In this document: positions 1-8,266 of the stretch, one piece after another | Numbering within the stretch: position 1 is the first letter of the stretch | How the letters are laid out: each line of letters opens with the position of its first letter | Assembly (NCBI RefSeq): GCF_014648435.1 | Contig: NZ_BMRC01000008.1 | Location: forward strand, 186,001 to 250,000 | DNA length: 64,000 nt | Direction: 5' to 3' | Origin: Nonomuraea spiralis | GTDB taxonomy: Bacteria > Actinomycetota > Actinomycetes > Streptosporangiales > Streptosporangiaceae | The notes under the pieces: generated by a model | What the model was told of the DNA's origin: nothing | The model's input: the letters and a program-made list of their open reading frames with translations, nothing else | Database searches by the model: none | Made by a program: the position numbers and the translations under genes

Positions 1-751
1 GGGCCTGGAGGGCCTGCTCGTAGCCCTGGCGGACGAGTTGCCGCCGGACGTTCTCGCGTACCTGGTCGAAGGGGGGCGCGCCGGGGCCGGCGGTGCGGGC
101 GTACTGGTCGCGCAGGCGGCGTTCCGACAGGTCCAGGCTGCTCGCGTGCAGTTTTTCGAGGGCCGCGTCCAGTTCGGCGGCCCGTACCCGGGCGTAGGTG
201 TACTGGTCGTAGGACGGGACGCCGGGGATCGGGCGGCCGGACCGGGCGGCCTCGGCGCGGCGCGCGTTCTCGGCGGCCAGCTCGCGCTGGAACCCCTGCT
301 CGCCGACGTCGGTGAGCAGGCCCGCCTCGCGGGCCCAGATCCGCCGGGCCTTGTCCAGTACGGCGGCCCGCACCGCCCGCTCCCTGAGCCGCCGCGCGGG
401 GGTGACGCCGTCACGGGCACGCTCCCAGAAGCCGGGGCCGAGCCCCTGCCCGGCGAACTCGGAGATCACCTCGGCGCGGACGGTCTCGGCCGCCCTGAGC
501 ACCTCGGCCCCGCCCACCGGCTCCCCCTCGAACGTGACGACCGTGTCACCGGGACGAATCCCGAGCACCTCCCCCACCCCGGCGGACGCGGACCGCCCGG
601 GGACGGCCTCTCCTTCGCGTCCGACGGCGACGAGCACCCCGGCGACCACGGCCGGCGCGACGAGCGCGACCACGGCGAGAGCCACCGGCACCCGGCGGGT
701 ACGGGACGCCGGGGCCTTGCGGGCACGGCCGGGGGCCGGGGTGCTCGTCAT
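1..751 (-). CDS. Membrane-anchored protein, N-terminal part (possibly SurA/PpiC-like); runs off the window
   Basis: The reading frame starts at ATG 751 and stays open to base 1, giving about 250 residues without a stop. A basic N-terminus is followed by one hydrophobic segment at about residues 21-43. After that comes a charged, mostly helical region rich in Arg, Glu and Ala. The arrangement (one membrane anchor, then a helical N-domain) resembles SurA/PpiC-type peptidyl-prolyl isomerases, but the catalytic part would lie outside the window, so this is only a suggestion. The start is 4 bp after the stop of the beta-helix gene, so the two are probably co-transcribed. The frame is kept to the window edge and has normal codon use, which supports a real gene. 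Confidence 0.6.
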   Translation of the reverse strand, partial: MTSTPAPGRARKAPASRTRRVPVALAVVALVAPAVVAGVLVAVGREGEAVPGRSASAGVGEVLGIRPGDTVVTFEGEPVGGAEVLRAAETVRAEVISEFAGQGLGPGFWERARDGVTPARRLRERAVRAAVLDKARRIWAREAGLLTDVGEQGFQRELAAENARRAEAARSGRPIPGVPSYDQYTYARVRAAELDAALEKLHASSLDLSERRLRDQYARTAGPGAPPFDQVRENVRRQLVRQGYEQALQA

Positions 752-755
752 GGCG

Positions 756-2837
756 TCAGCTCGCGATCTTCATGTCGAAGACGTGGAACCCGGCGCCGGC
801 CAGCGGACTGCCGGCCGGGAAGGTCACCGTGGCGACCGTCCTCGCCGCGTCGAGCGGCACCGCGTAGCCGAAGACCGACACGCCCGACTCGCGCGTCTGC
901 CCGGTGGCCGGGTTCTTGTAGCTGGTCTGCGTCATGTTGTGGTAGTCGGCACGGGCCACGAGCACGCCTCCGGCGGGCGCGGTCGCGTCCCACTGGTCAC
1001 CGAACCGAACGGTCTTCTCCTCGACCGTCCCGTCGGTGTAGGTGACCTTGAACACGCCCTCGCGCGCCTTCAGGCCGCCCGCCCCGAGCAGGACGAGCCG
1101 GTCGCCCCGCCCGGCCAGTGCGACCGTCTGCCCGGCGGCCTTGACATTGTCCGTCGTGCCGTACGGGCGCGGGTGCCAGACGAAGTCGGCGCCGAGCACG
1201 TTCACGGTGCGGCCGGGGGTCAGGCCCGCCTTCTCCAGCCCCTGGCCGGAGTAGCTGCGCCCGCTGGTGGAGAAGCCGCCGGTGTTGGGGTTGAGGTCGG
1301 AGCTGACCGCGACGTTGTTGTACGCCTCTTCGACCGACCCGTGCACGACCGGCCCGGCGGCCGGCCCGTTGTAGGCCCCGCGCGAGACGGTCCCGGTGGC
1401 CTGGTTGCCGAAGTAGTCGCGGTCGCCGAGGCCGTCCACGACCGCGCCGGACGCGAGCGCGGGCGAGCCGGCGAGCAGCTTGTAGCCGTCCACGTCGGCG
1501 GCGCCGTCGGCGGTGCCGGGGGCGGCCAGGCCCGGGTCGGCGGTGACGGCGCGGGCGTCGCCCGCGGGGACGCTCACGCCGCCGTGGTAGACGTTGGAGT
1601 CGTAGCCGATGCCCGGGGCCGAGGGCAGCGTGCCGGACGGCGCGTAGAAGATGTTGTTGACGACCTTGGAGTTCTCGGTGGGCACGGCGACGTCGAGCTT
1701 CTGCGACGGGCAGAAGAACGTGTTGTTGTACAACCACAGCGGGCTCTTGTTGTCACCGGAGGCGTTGCCCGCGATGCGGCAGTCGTCCTGGGCGATGTTG
1801 AACCGCAGGATGGCTGTGGCCTTGTAGTTGGGGAACTCGGTGCAGCTCTGGCAGCCCAGGTAGAAGCCGCCGGCGTTGTCGTGCGAGTAGTTGTACTGGT
1901 AGACGCACGTGCCCTTGATGCCGCCGTCGCAGTCCCAGGCGGTGGAGTCGAAGATGGTGGGCCGCTGCCGGGTCACCTCGTTGTACTGAAATACCGGATC
2001 AACAGAGTTGATCGGCCACATTCCCGCGAAATTTCCGTCGATGTACGGGTATTTCCCGGCGCCGCCTTCGTCGAACAGGTTGTGCTCCACCAGCGGCCGG
2101 TCCGAGGCGTGCACGACGATGCCGTCGCCGCCGACCGCGCGGATCGTGTTGCGCGCGATGAGGACGTTCCGGTGGTAGTCGGTGCCCTTGCGGCTGATCT
2201 TGATACCGCCGCCGCCGGTGTCGTGCACGTAGTTGCCGGTGATCGTGATCCCGTCCAGGTAGCCGACCTTGCCCTCGGGCAGCGCCTGGATGCTGATGCC
2301 CGCCGAGTAGGAGAACCACGAGCCGTTCGTCCCGGTCTTGTTGCCCCAGCCCGCGACGTCGGAGATCTCCAGGTCCCGCAGGACCAGCCCGGCCTTCGGC
2401 TCGGGGGTCGTGGAGTTGTACTGCACGCCGGTCCGCTTGGCCGTGGTGGCCGCCGGATTGGTGATGTGCAGCTTCTCCAGGGTCAGGTAGCTGTTGTCCA
2501 CCAGGTGCACGGCCCACTCGCCGCCGTCGCCCTGGATGATCGGCTTGGGGCCCTCGCCGTAGGAGGTGAACAGGACGGGGTGCGCGGCGGTGCCGGAGCC
2601 GACCGGTTCGAGCCGGCCGGCGCAGACGGTCCCCGCCCGGAACTTGATCGTGTCCTTCTCGCGGAAGGTGATGGCGTTGACGGCGGCCAGGCTGTTCAGC
2701 GGCCCGGCGGCGGTACGCCCCGAGCCGCCGTCCGGCGCCTGGCAGTCGACGAAGAAGTTCCTGGCGGCGGCCGCCTCTGCGGGGGTGGCGACCAGACCGG
2801 CCGCCACGACCAGGGCCGCGACTAACTGAAGACGCAT
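756..2837 (-). CDS. Secreted right-handed parallel beta-helix protein (pectate-lyase-like fold)
   Basis: 693 residues. The ATG at 2837 has the ribosome-binding site GGAGAGG just upstream. A signal peptide covers about residues 1-24 (hydrophobic core, then ATPAEA). Residues 30-430 show short repeats of the type found in parallel beta-helix polysaccharide lyases and NosD-like proteins (N-G-x-x-I, IARNTI, VEHNLF, LYNNTF). Residues about 480-693 form a separate beta-rich domain with a YTDGT motif, of a kind appended to actinobacterial glycosidases. It probably acts on an extracellular polysaccharide, with a pectin-like polymer as the best guess. I see no residue set that assigns a specific lyase family. 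It lies downstream of a sugar importer on the same strand, which fits extracellular breakdown followed by uptake. Confidence 0.75.
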   Translation of the reverse strand: MRLQLVAALVVAAGLVATPAEAAAARNFFVDCQAPDGGSGRTAAGPLNSLAAVNAITFREKDTIKFRAGTVCAGRLEPVGSGTAAHPVLFTSYGEGPKPIIQGDGGEWAVHLVDNSYLTLEKLHITNPAATTAKRTGVQYNSTTPEPKAGLVLRDLEISDVAGWGNKTGTNGSWFSYSAGISIQALPEGKVGYLDGITITGNYVHDTGGGGIKISRKGTDYHRNVLIARNTIRAVGGDGIVVHASDRPLVEHNLFDEGGAGKYPYIDGNFAGMWPINSVDPVFQYNEVTRQRPTIFDSTAWDCDGGIKGTCVYQYNYSHDNAGGFYLGCQSCTEFPNYKATAILRFNIAQDDCRIAGNASGDNKSPLWLYNNTFFCPSQKLDVAVPTENSKVVNNIFYAPSGTLPSAPGIGYDSNVYHGGVSVPAGDARAVTADPGLAAPGTADGAADVDGYKLLAGSPALASGAVVDGLGDRDYFGNQATGTVSRGAYNGPAAGPVVHGSVEEAYNNVAVSSDLNPNTGGFSTSGRSYSGQGLEKAGLTPGRTVNVLGADFVWHPRPYGTTDNVKAAGQTVALAGRGDRLVLLGAGGLKAREGVFKVTYTDGTVEEKTVRFGDQWDATAPAGGVLVARADYHNMTQTSYKNPATGQTRESGVSVFGYAVPLDAARTVATVTFPAGSPLAGAGFHVFDMKIAS

Positions 2838-2854
2838 GTTTCCTCTCCGGGGGT

Positions 2855-2932
2855 GTTTCAGGCGGAACGGGAAAGCAAGGGGTTCAGGCAGAACGGGAAA
2901 GCAGAGGGTTCAGGCGGAACGGGAGAGCGTGG
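2855..2932. repeat. Three tandem copies of a 26-bp unit across the end of the dehydrogenase gene
   Basis: Copies are at 2855-2880, 2881-2906 and 2907-2932 and differ at only a few positions. Copy 3 carries the last codons and the stop codon (2910-2912) of the minus-strand dehydrogenase; copies 1 and 2 lie just after it. Each copy therefore repeats the stop codon and its surroundings. This looks like replication slippage. Confidence 0.85.
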
Positions 2933-3887
2933 CCGGCTCGACGCCGTGCTCGAACGGCAGCCCCCGGGCGTGCCGCTCCAGTTCGTCCAGCGCGAGGTCT
3001 GCCATCCTGGCCAGCTCGCCGCCCAGCGAGCCGGCGATGTGCGGGGTGACCAGCACGTTCGGCAGGTCGTAGAGCGGGGAGGCGGCGGGCAGGAACTCGG
3101 GCTCGGTGTGGTCGAGCACCGCGTACAACCGCCCTGAGACCAGCTCGGCGGTGAGCGCGGCCTGGTCGACCAGGGCCGCCCTGGCCGTGTTGATCAGCGT
3201 GGCACCGTCGCGCATGGCGGCCAGGCGGCGCGCGTCGATCATGTGGCGGGTCTCGGGCAGGTCGGGCGCGTGCAGGCTGACCACGTCGCACCGGGCGACC
3301 AGCTCGTCCAGCCCGACCCGGCGCACCCCCAGGTCCTCCCCCAGGTACGGATCGCTGACCAGCACCTCGACGTCGAACGGCCGCAGCAGCTCGATCACCC
3401 GCCGCCCGATCCTGGAGGCCCCGACGACGCCGACCACCCGCCGGTAGTTGCCGAACCCGGGGAAACGGGCGTCCCAGTCGTCGTTGGCCCGCCGCGCGCG
3501 GTAGGCGCGGGCGATGTCGATCACCCGCTTGTTCGCGAACAGGATCGCCGCGAGCGTGAACTCGGCCACCGGCTCGGCGTTGGCCGCGGCGGCCGAGGAG
3601 ACCACGATGCCGCGCTCCCAGCAGGCGTCGGTGACGTGGTGCTTGACCGAGCCCGCCGCGTGCACGATCGCCCGCAGCCGGGGCGCGCGGGCCAGCACCT
3701 CGGCGGTCACCGGCGGGCAGCCCCACGAGGTGAACAGCACCTCGGCCTGCGACAGGTCGGCGCCGCCGAACCCGGCGACCTCGGCCCGTACGTCGGCCAC
3801 CCGGGCCAGGCGGGCCCGTACGTCGCCGGTGAGCATGCGCCCGGCGACCTCCGCGGCCATGGCGACGACCGTCACCGGCTTGTTCAT
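2910..3887 (-). CDS. D-isomer-specific 2-hydroxyacid dehydrogenase
   Basis: 325 residues from ATG 3887, which follows the strong site GGGGGAG by 3 nt. An in-frame start at 3911 would give 333 residues but lacks a site. The protein would reduce a 2-keto acid or oxidise a D-2-hydroxyacid with NAD(P). The Rossmann motif reads GASRIG, with Ser in place of the second Gly of the usual GxGxxG. The catalytic set is visible: Arg in NTARAALVD, Glu in HTEPEF and His in TPHIAGS. It sits in an operon between the inner permease and the beta-helix gene, so its substrate is probably a sugar-acid breakdown product; this is inferred from context only. The last codons are part of a 26-bp tandem repeat. Confidence 0.88.
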   Translation of the reverse strand: MNKPVTVVAMAAEVAGRMLTGDVRARLARVADVRAEVAGFGGADLSQAEVLFTSWGCPPVTAEVLARAPRLRAIVHAAGSVKHHVTDACWERGIVVSSAAAANAEPVAEFTLAAILFANKRVIDIARAYRARRANDDWDARFPGFGNYRRVVGVVGASRIGRRVIELLRPFDVEVLVSDPYLGEDLGVRRVGLDELVARCDVVSLHAPDLPETRHMIDARRLAAMRDGATLINTARAALVDQAALTAELVSGRLYAVLDHTEPEFLPAASPLYDLPNVLVTPHIAGSLGGELARMADLALDELERHARGLPFEHGVEPATLSRSA

Positions 3888-3907
3888 GTTCTCCCCCGAG
3901 AGTTCGT

Positions 3908-4741
3908 TCACTTGACGCTGCCCGCCGTCATCCCGGCCTTCCAGAAGCGCTGCAGGGACACGAACACCAGCAGCAGGGGCACCACGGACAGCAGCGACCC
4001 GGTGATCACCAGGCTGTGGAACTCGGGGAAGGCGTTGCCCTGCTTCTCCCAGCCGTACAGGCCGAGGCTGAGCGGGTAGAGCCGCTGGTCGCTCAGCATG
4101 ACCAGGGGCAGGAAGAAGTTGTTCCAGATGGCGGTGAACTGGAACAGGAAGATCGTCACGTACGCGGGCAGCAACATGGGCAGCGCGACGGACGCGAACG
4201 TGCGCAGTTCACCGGCCCCGTCGGACCTGGCCGCCTCCAGCACCTCGCCGGGCACGTACCCGGCCGAGAGCACCCGCGCCAGGTAGACGCCGAACGGGTG
4301 GACCAGCACCGGCACGAAGACGGACCAGAACGTGTTGACCACGCCGACCTTGGAGGCCAGCAGGTACAGCGGCACGGCCGTGGCGGTGGTCGGCACCAGC
4401 ACGCCGAGCAGCACCAGCCCGAACATCTTCTCCTTGGCGAACCAGGAGTACTTGTCGAAGGCGTAACCGCACATCACGGTGACGAACGAGCTGACCGCCG
4501 CGCCGAGACCGGCGTACAGGACGCTGTTGAGGTACCAGCGGAAGAAGACGCCGTCGCCCTCCTGCGCGACCGCCCTGATGTTCTCGAACAGGTTGAAGCC
4601 GGCGAAGGAGAAGCCAGGCGTCGAGTACAGGTCGGACAGCGACTTGGTGGAGGCGAACAGCAGCCAGGTCAGCGGCAGCAGCGTGTAGAGCGTGGAGACG
4701 ATCAGCAGCACGTTGACCGTGGCGCGGGACATCCACTTCAC
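3908..4741 (-). CDS. Sugar ABC transporter permease (MalG/CUT1 type)
   Basis: 277 residues from GTG 4741, which overlaps the stop of the preceding permease as GTGA; ATG 4732 is an alternative. Six hydrophobic segments are visible. The cytoplasmic EAA loop is recognisable (EVLEAARSDGAG..., followed by ALPMLLPA), which marks a binding-protein-dependent importer of the CUT1 family. It would form the membrane channel with the next gene upstream (4738-5634). No ATPase gene lies nearby. In actinomycetes such importers commonly share an MsiK-type ATPase encoded elsewhere, and I expect that here. The dehydrogenase follows 20 bp downstream. Confidence 0.92.
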   Translation of the reverse strand: MKWMSRATVNVLLIVSTLYTLLPLTWLLFASTKSLSDLYSTPGFSFAGFNLFENIRAVAQEGDGVFFRWYLNSVLYAGLGAAVSSFVTVMCGYAFDKYSWFAKEKMFGLVLLGVLVPTTATAVPLYLLASKVGVVNTFWSVFVPVLVHPFGVYLARVLSAGYVPGEVLEAARSDGAGELRTFASVALPMLLPAYVTIFLFQFTAIWNNFFLPLVMLSDQRLYPLSLGLYGWEKQGNAFPEFHSLVITGSLLSVVPLLLVFVSLQRFWKAGMTAGSVK

Positions 4742-5634
4742 CGGCGGTTCCCCCACTTCGTGACGACGAAGGACAGGACGGCCGCGAGCAGCGCGAGCAG
4801 GATGGAGGCCGCGCCGGCCTGGCCGTAGTCGTTGTTGCCGAACGCCTCGTTGTAGGCGTACATGTTGGGCGTCCACGTGCTGACCACGCCGTCGCTGACG
4901 TTGTCGAGCACCATCGGCTCGGTGAAGAGCTGCAGCGAGCCGATGATCGTGAACAGCACGGTGGTGACCACGGCGCCGCGGATCAGCGGCACCTTGACGC
5001 GGAGGGCGACGCGCAGCGGGCCGGCGCCGTCCATCCTGGCCGCCTCGATCACCTCGGCGGGGATGGCCTGGAGGGCCGCGAAGTAGATGATCATGTTGTA
5101 GCCCACCCACTCCCACAGCGCGATGTTGACCACCGAGCCGAGCACGTGGTCGCCGCCGAGGAAGTCGACGTCGCCGAGCAGGTCCACGATGGGGCTGATG
5201 CCGGGCAGGTACAGGTAGAGCCAGATCAGTCCGGCGATCACACCCGGCACGATGTGCGGCATGAACAGCGCGAGCTGGAAGAACCTGCCCAGCCTGGCCA
5301 GCCCGGAGTCCAGCAGCAGCGCCAGCGCGAGCGCGCCGCCGATCATCAGCGGGATGTACAGCGCGCAGTAGCCCAGGATGACCAGGAACCCGTCGGTGAA
5401 CGCGGAGTCCTTGAGCGTGTCCAGGTAGTTGCCGAGCCCGACGAACACGGTCTCCGTGCCGCCGAAGCCCAGCCCGGAGGACTTCTCGCTGAACAGGCTG
5501 AGGTAGACCGCGTAGGCCAGCGGCGCCACGATCACGGCCGCGAACAGCGCGAAGAACGGCCCGACGAACAGCAGGATCGCCCCCCGCCGCCGCCACCCCT
5601 CGCCGCCGCGACCGCTTCCTACTGGAGGAGTCAC
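4738..5634 (-). CDS. Sugar ABC transporter permease (MalF/CUT1 type)
   Basis: 298 residues from GTG 5634. A short basic N-terminus is followed by six hydrophobic segments and the EAA loop EVIEAARMDGAGPLR, as in MalF-like permeases. It pairs with the permease at 3908-4741, with which it overlaps by 4 bp, and with the binding lipoprotein upstream. The gap to the lipoprotein stop is 54 bp, consistent with one operon. Substrate is unknown; the cluster content suggests an oligosaccharide from plant cell wall or another uronic-acid-containing polymer. Confidence 0.92.
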   Translation of the reverse strand: MTPPVGSGRGGEGWRRRGAILLFVGPFFALFAAVIVAPLAYAVYLSLFSEKSSGLGFGGTETVFVGLGNYLDTLKDSAFTDGFLVILGYCALYIPLMIGGALALALLLDSGLARLGRFFQLALFMPHIVPGVIAGLIWLYLYLPGISPIVDLLGDVDFLGGDHVLGSVVNIALWEWVGYNMIIYFAALQAIPAEVIEAARMDGAGPLRVALRVKVPLIRGAVVTTVLFTIIGSLQLFTEPMVLDNVSDGVVSTWTPNMYAYNEAFGNNDYGQAGAASILLALLAAVLSFVVTKWGNRR

Positions 5635-5688
5635 AAGCTGCCTTTCGGTGGGTCGCGGCGGAGCCTGCGCTCCGCCGCGCGCGTCGTG

Positions 5689-6996
5689 CTACTGCTGGGC
5701 GACGTTGAGCCCGCGGCTCTTGATCTCGCCGACGGTGGCCGTCTGCGCGGTGTCCAGCACGCCGGGGACGGTGGTCTCTCCGGTTCCGACCTTGCCGAGC
5801 GCGTCCTTGAAGGTGGTGAGGGTCTGCACCATGCTCGGCCCCCACGTCCAGCCGGGCTGGACCGTCTTGTACGACTCCGAGAACAGCGCGTAGATGTCCT
5901 GGCCGCCGTAGAAGGAGGCGTCGAAGCTCTTGGCCGCGACCGGCACGAGGTCGGCGATGGCCGGGAAGCCGCTGGAGGTGCCCGAGGACAGGCGGGCGGT
6001 CCACGCCTCCTCCGAGCCGGTCAGCCACTTGACGACCTCGACGGCCGCCTTGCTGTTCTTCGACCCCTTGCTCACGCCGAACGTGGTGCCGCCGAGCATG
6101 CCGCTGGCCGGGGTGCCCCAGTTCGGGATCGGCGCGATGGCCCACTTGCCGGACTGGCCGGCGTGGTTGCCCTTCATGACGCCCGCGCCCCAGTTGGCGC
6201 CGACGTAGCCCCAGAGGGTGTCGTTCTCGAAGGCGGCGTTCCACTCCTGGCTGAAGGACGGCTGGACCTTGACCAGGTCGTCCTTGACCAGGCCCTGCCA
6301 GTACTCGGCGACCTTCTTGCTGGGCTCGTCGTTGATCGTCACCTTCCAGGCGTCGCCCTCGGTGCCGAACCACTTGCCGCCCGCCTGCCACGACAGCGCG
6401 GCCAGCACGCTCGGGTCGTCGGGGAAGAAGGTCGCGATGCGGGACTTGCCGTCGGCCTTCTTGACCTTCTCGGCGGCGGCGCGGAAGTCGTCCCAGGTCT
6501 TCGGGACCTCGATCTTGTTCTTCTCGAACAGGTCCTTGCGGTAGAAGAACACCTGCGGCGCGGCGTCCATGGGCAGCGCCCACGCCTTGCCGCCCAGCTC
6601 GACCAGGCTGAAGACCTCGGCCGGGTACTTGGGCTTGACGTCGGCCACGTCGGCCGAGATGTCCTGGAGGGCACCCTGGTTCACGAAGTCGGGGAGCTGC
6701 GGGTACTCCACGGACATGACGTCGGGGGCGTTGCCGGCCTTGACGGCGTTGGAGAACTTGGCGTACCCGCCCGCGTTGCCCGAGGGGATCTCCTCGAACT
6801 TGATCTGCACGTCCTTGTGTGACTTGTTGAAGGCGTCCACGACCTGCTGGGTGCCCTTCGCCCAGCCCCAGAACGTCACCTGGGCGGGCTTGCCGGCCTC
6901 GCCCGCGGGCTGCGCCGGCTCCGTGCTGCCGCACGCGGCGGCGAGCAGGCTCATACCGGCCAGCAGTCCGGCAATGCCGGCGCTCTTGCGTCCCAT
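5689..6996 (-). CDS. Extracellular sugar-binding lipoprotein of an ABC importer
   Basis: 435 residues from ATG 6996. The N-terminus MGRKSAG, a hydrophobic run and the lipobox LAAAC (Cys22) mark a lipoprotein. The rest has the family-1 solute-binding fold, with typical motifs such as TFWGWAKG, FYRKDLFEKN and PKTWDDFR. It would capture the sugar outside the membrane and deliver it to the two permeases encoded downstream. It is the first gene of the minus-strand operon that continues to the beta-helix gene, so the operon promoter should be in 6997-7103. Length is normal for the family. Confidence 0.93.
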   Translation of the reverse strand: MGRKSAGIAGLLAGMSLLAAACGSTEPAQPAGEAGKPAQVTFWGWAKGTQQVVDAFNKSHKDVQIKFEEIPSGNAGGYAKFSNAVKAGNAPDVMSVEYPQLPDFVNQGALQDISADVADVKPKYPAEVFSLVELGGKAWALPMDAAPQVFFYRKDLFEKNKIEVPKTWDDFRAAAEKVKKADGKSRIATFFPDDPSVLAALSWQAGGKWFGTEGDAWKVTINDEPSKKVAEYWQGLVKDDLVKVQPSFSQEWNAAFENDTLWGYVGANWGAGVMKGNHAGQSGKWAIAPIPNWGTPASGMLGGTTFGVSKGSKNSKAAVEVVKWLTGSEEAWTARLSSGTSSGFPAIADLVPVAAKSFDASFYGGQDIYALFSESYKTVQPGWTWGPSMVQTLTTFKDALGKVGTGETTVPGVLDTAQTATVGEIKSRGLNVAQQ

Positions 6997-7103
6997 CGAT
7001 GGCTCCTCATCGCTTTCGATCGATAAGGCATCATTCGCTCATCTTCGATCGGTTGTCTAGAGAGAGGCCACAAATCGATCAGTAACGAAATGGATGCGTA
7101 ACT
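6997..7103. promoter_or_regulatory. Promoter/operator region of the sugar-uptake operon
   Basis: This 107-bp gap lies between the binding-protein start (6996, minus) and the end of the regulator gene (7104, minus). It holds TTCGATCG twice, at 7015-7022 and 7044-7051, within CTTTCGAT-like contexts that resemble the TGCTTTCGTT repeats in front of the DUF2264 gene. These are candidate sites for the regulator encoded next door. No clear -35/-10 pair stands out. Confidence 0.4.
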
Positions 7104-8141
7104 TCAGGCGCGTGGCGCGACTGTGGACTCCCGGACCCTCAGCTCGGGCAGCAGCGCCACGTGCTGGGCAGGGCGCCGCGGACCCTCCTGGATCCGGCTC
7201 ACCAGCAGGTCGACGGCGCAGCGGCCGACCGCGGCCTTGGGGGGCGCGACGGCCGTGAGCGGGGGGTCGCTGAGCGCCGCCACCTCGTCATCGTAGGCGA
7301 CCAGCGACACCTCTTCGGGAATACGCACCCCGGCCGTCCGCAGGGCCTGGACCAGCAGCAACGCGTCCTCGTCGTTGTGCACGAGCATCGCGGTGACCCC
7401 GCCCCTGACCGCCGCGACCACGTCGGCCACCTGCTCGCGCGAGGGCCCCTCCTGGGCGACGTCGAGATGGACGGGCTCGGCCAGCCCCAGGTCGCGAACG
7501 GCGGCGAGGAACCCGTGCCGCACCCGCGGGGCCGTCGGGCTGTCCCGCGTGACCATGGCCAGCCGCCGGTGCCCCAGCTCGGCCAGGTGTCGCGTGCCAA
7601 GGAACGCTCCATGGGCGTGATGCGAGGCCGCCGCGTCCAGCAGCGAGGCGGGGCCGCCCAGCTCGGCCCGCCGCTCGACCAGCACGGCCGGCACGCCCAG
7701 CCCGGCCAGCCACTCCTCGTGCGAGGCGTCCGGCTGCCTGCTCGGGGTCAGCAGCAGGCCCTCGATGCCGCCGTCCACGAGCTGCCTGACCTGGGTGCGG
7801 TCCTCGTCGTCGTCGTAGCGCGAGACGCCGAGGACGAGCCGGGCGCCCAGGCGTTCGGCCTGCTCGCGGGCGCCCTTGATGACCACCGGGTAGTAGTACG
7901 TGGCCGAGGGCACCAGCATGCCGAGCGTCAGCGAGCGCTCCCTGGCGGGGGCGGGCACGGACTCCGGCCGGGTGATGCCGCCGTGCACCCGGTTGACCAG
8001 GCCCTGCCCGGCCAGGTGCTCGACGTCCCTGCGCAGGGTGACCATCGACACGTTGAGCCGGTCGACCAGCTCGGCCAGGCGGACGGAACCGCGCTCGCGC
8101 ACCTCGCGCAGGATCAGTTCATGACGTTGTTCCGCGAACAC
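7104..8141 (-). CDS. Transcriptional regulator: DeoR-type HTH fused to a LacI-type sensor domain
   Basis: 345 residues from GTG 8141, with AAGGAG 5 nt upstream. Residues 1-58 are a DeoR-family winged helix (RHELILREVRERG ... LNVSMVTLRRD ... VNRVHGG). Residues about 68-340 are a periplasmic-binding-protein-like domain of the LacI/GalR class (TLGMLVPS, GIEGLLLTP, GHRRLAMV, AMLVHNDEDALL, VSLVAYDDE, PKAAVGRCAVDLL). Classical LacI proteins have a different HTH, and classical DeoR proteins sense sugar phosphates with another domain. This architecture is known in actinobacteria. It probably binds a free sugar and controls both the importer operon and the divergent DUF2264 gene. Confidence 0.9.
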   Translation of the reverse strand: MFAEQRHELILREVRERGSVRLAELVDRLNVSMVTLRRDVEHLAGQGLVNRVHGGITRPESVPAPARERSLTLGMLVPSATYYYPVVIKGAREQAERLGARLVLGVSRYDDDEDRTQVRQLVDGGIEGLLLTPSRQPDASHEEWLAGLGVPAVLVERRAELGGPASLLDAAASHHAHGAFLGTRHLAELGHRRLAMVTRDSPTAPRVRHGFLAAVRDLGLAEPVHLDVAQEGPSREQVADVVAAVRGGVTAMLVHNDEDALLLVQALRTAGVRIPEEVSLVAYDDEVAALSDPPLTAVAPPKAAVGRCAVDLLVSRIQEGPRRPAQHVALLPELRVRESTVAPRA

Positions 8142-8183
8142 GGCGACTCCTTGTGGCTCGACCCTGACGATCCTACCGGGAAC

Positions 8184-8213
8184 TGCTTTCGTTTTTGAAC
8201 GGATGCTTTCGTT
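8184..8213. promoter_or_regulatory. Direct repeat TGCTTTCGTT x2, candidate operator
   Basis: TGCTTTCGTT occurs at 8184-8193 and again at 8204-8213, exactly 20 bp apart (two helical turns). The pair lies between the divergent regulator (start 8141) and DUF2264 (start 8267) genes. Direct repeats on one DNA face suit a DeoR-type HTH. Related CTTTCGAT sequence precedes the importer operon at 7013. Confidence 0.5.
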
Positions 8214-8266
8214 CGATCAAGATGCTAAGGTCCCGCCCGAGACCGGACGTCCCTTTGGAGTGCCGC

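Noticed and set aside
312..2825. Long plus-strand frame opposite the beta-helix gene
   Set aside because: It is antisense, low in complexity (Val/Gly/Arg/Asp) and has no family resemblance, as expected from third-position GC in the opposite gene.
3908..6934. A 1008-codon open frame on the minus strand through three genes
   Set aside because: Only its last part (3908-4741) is a real permease. The rest has high-GC out-of-frame composition, and the true binding-protein and permease genes lie in other frames.
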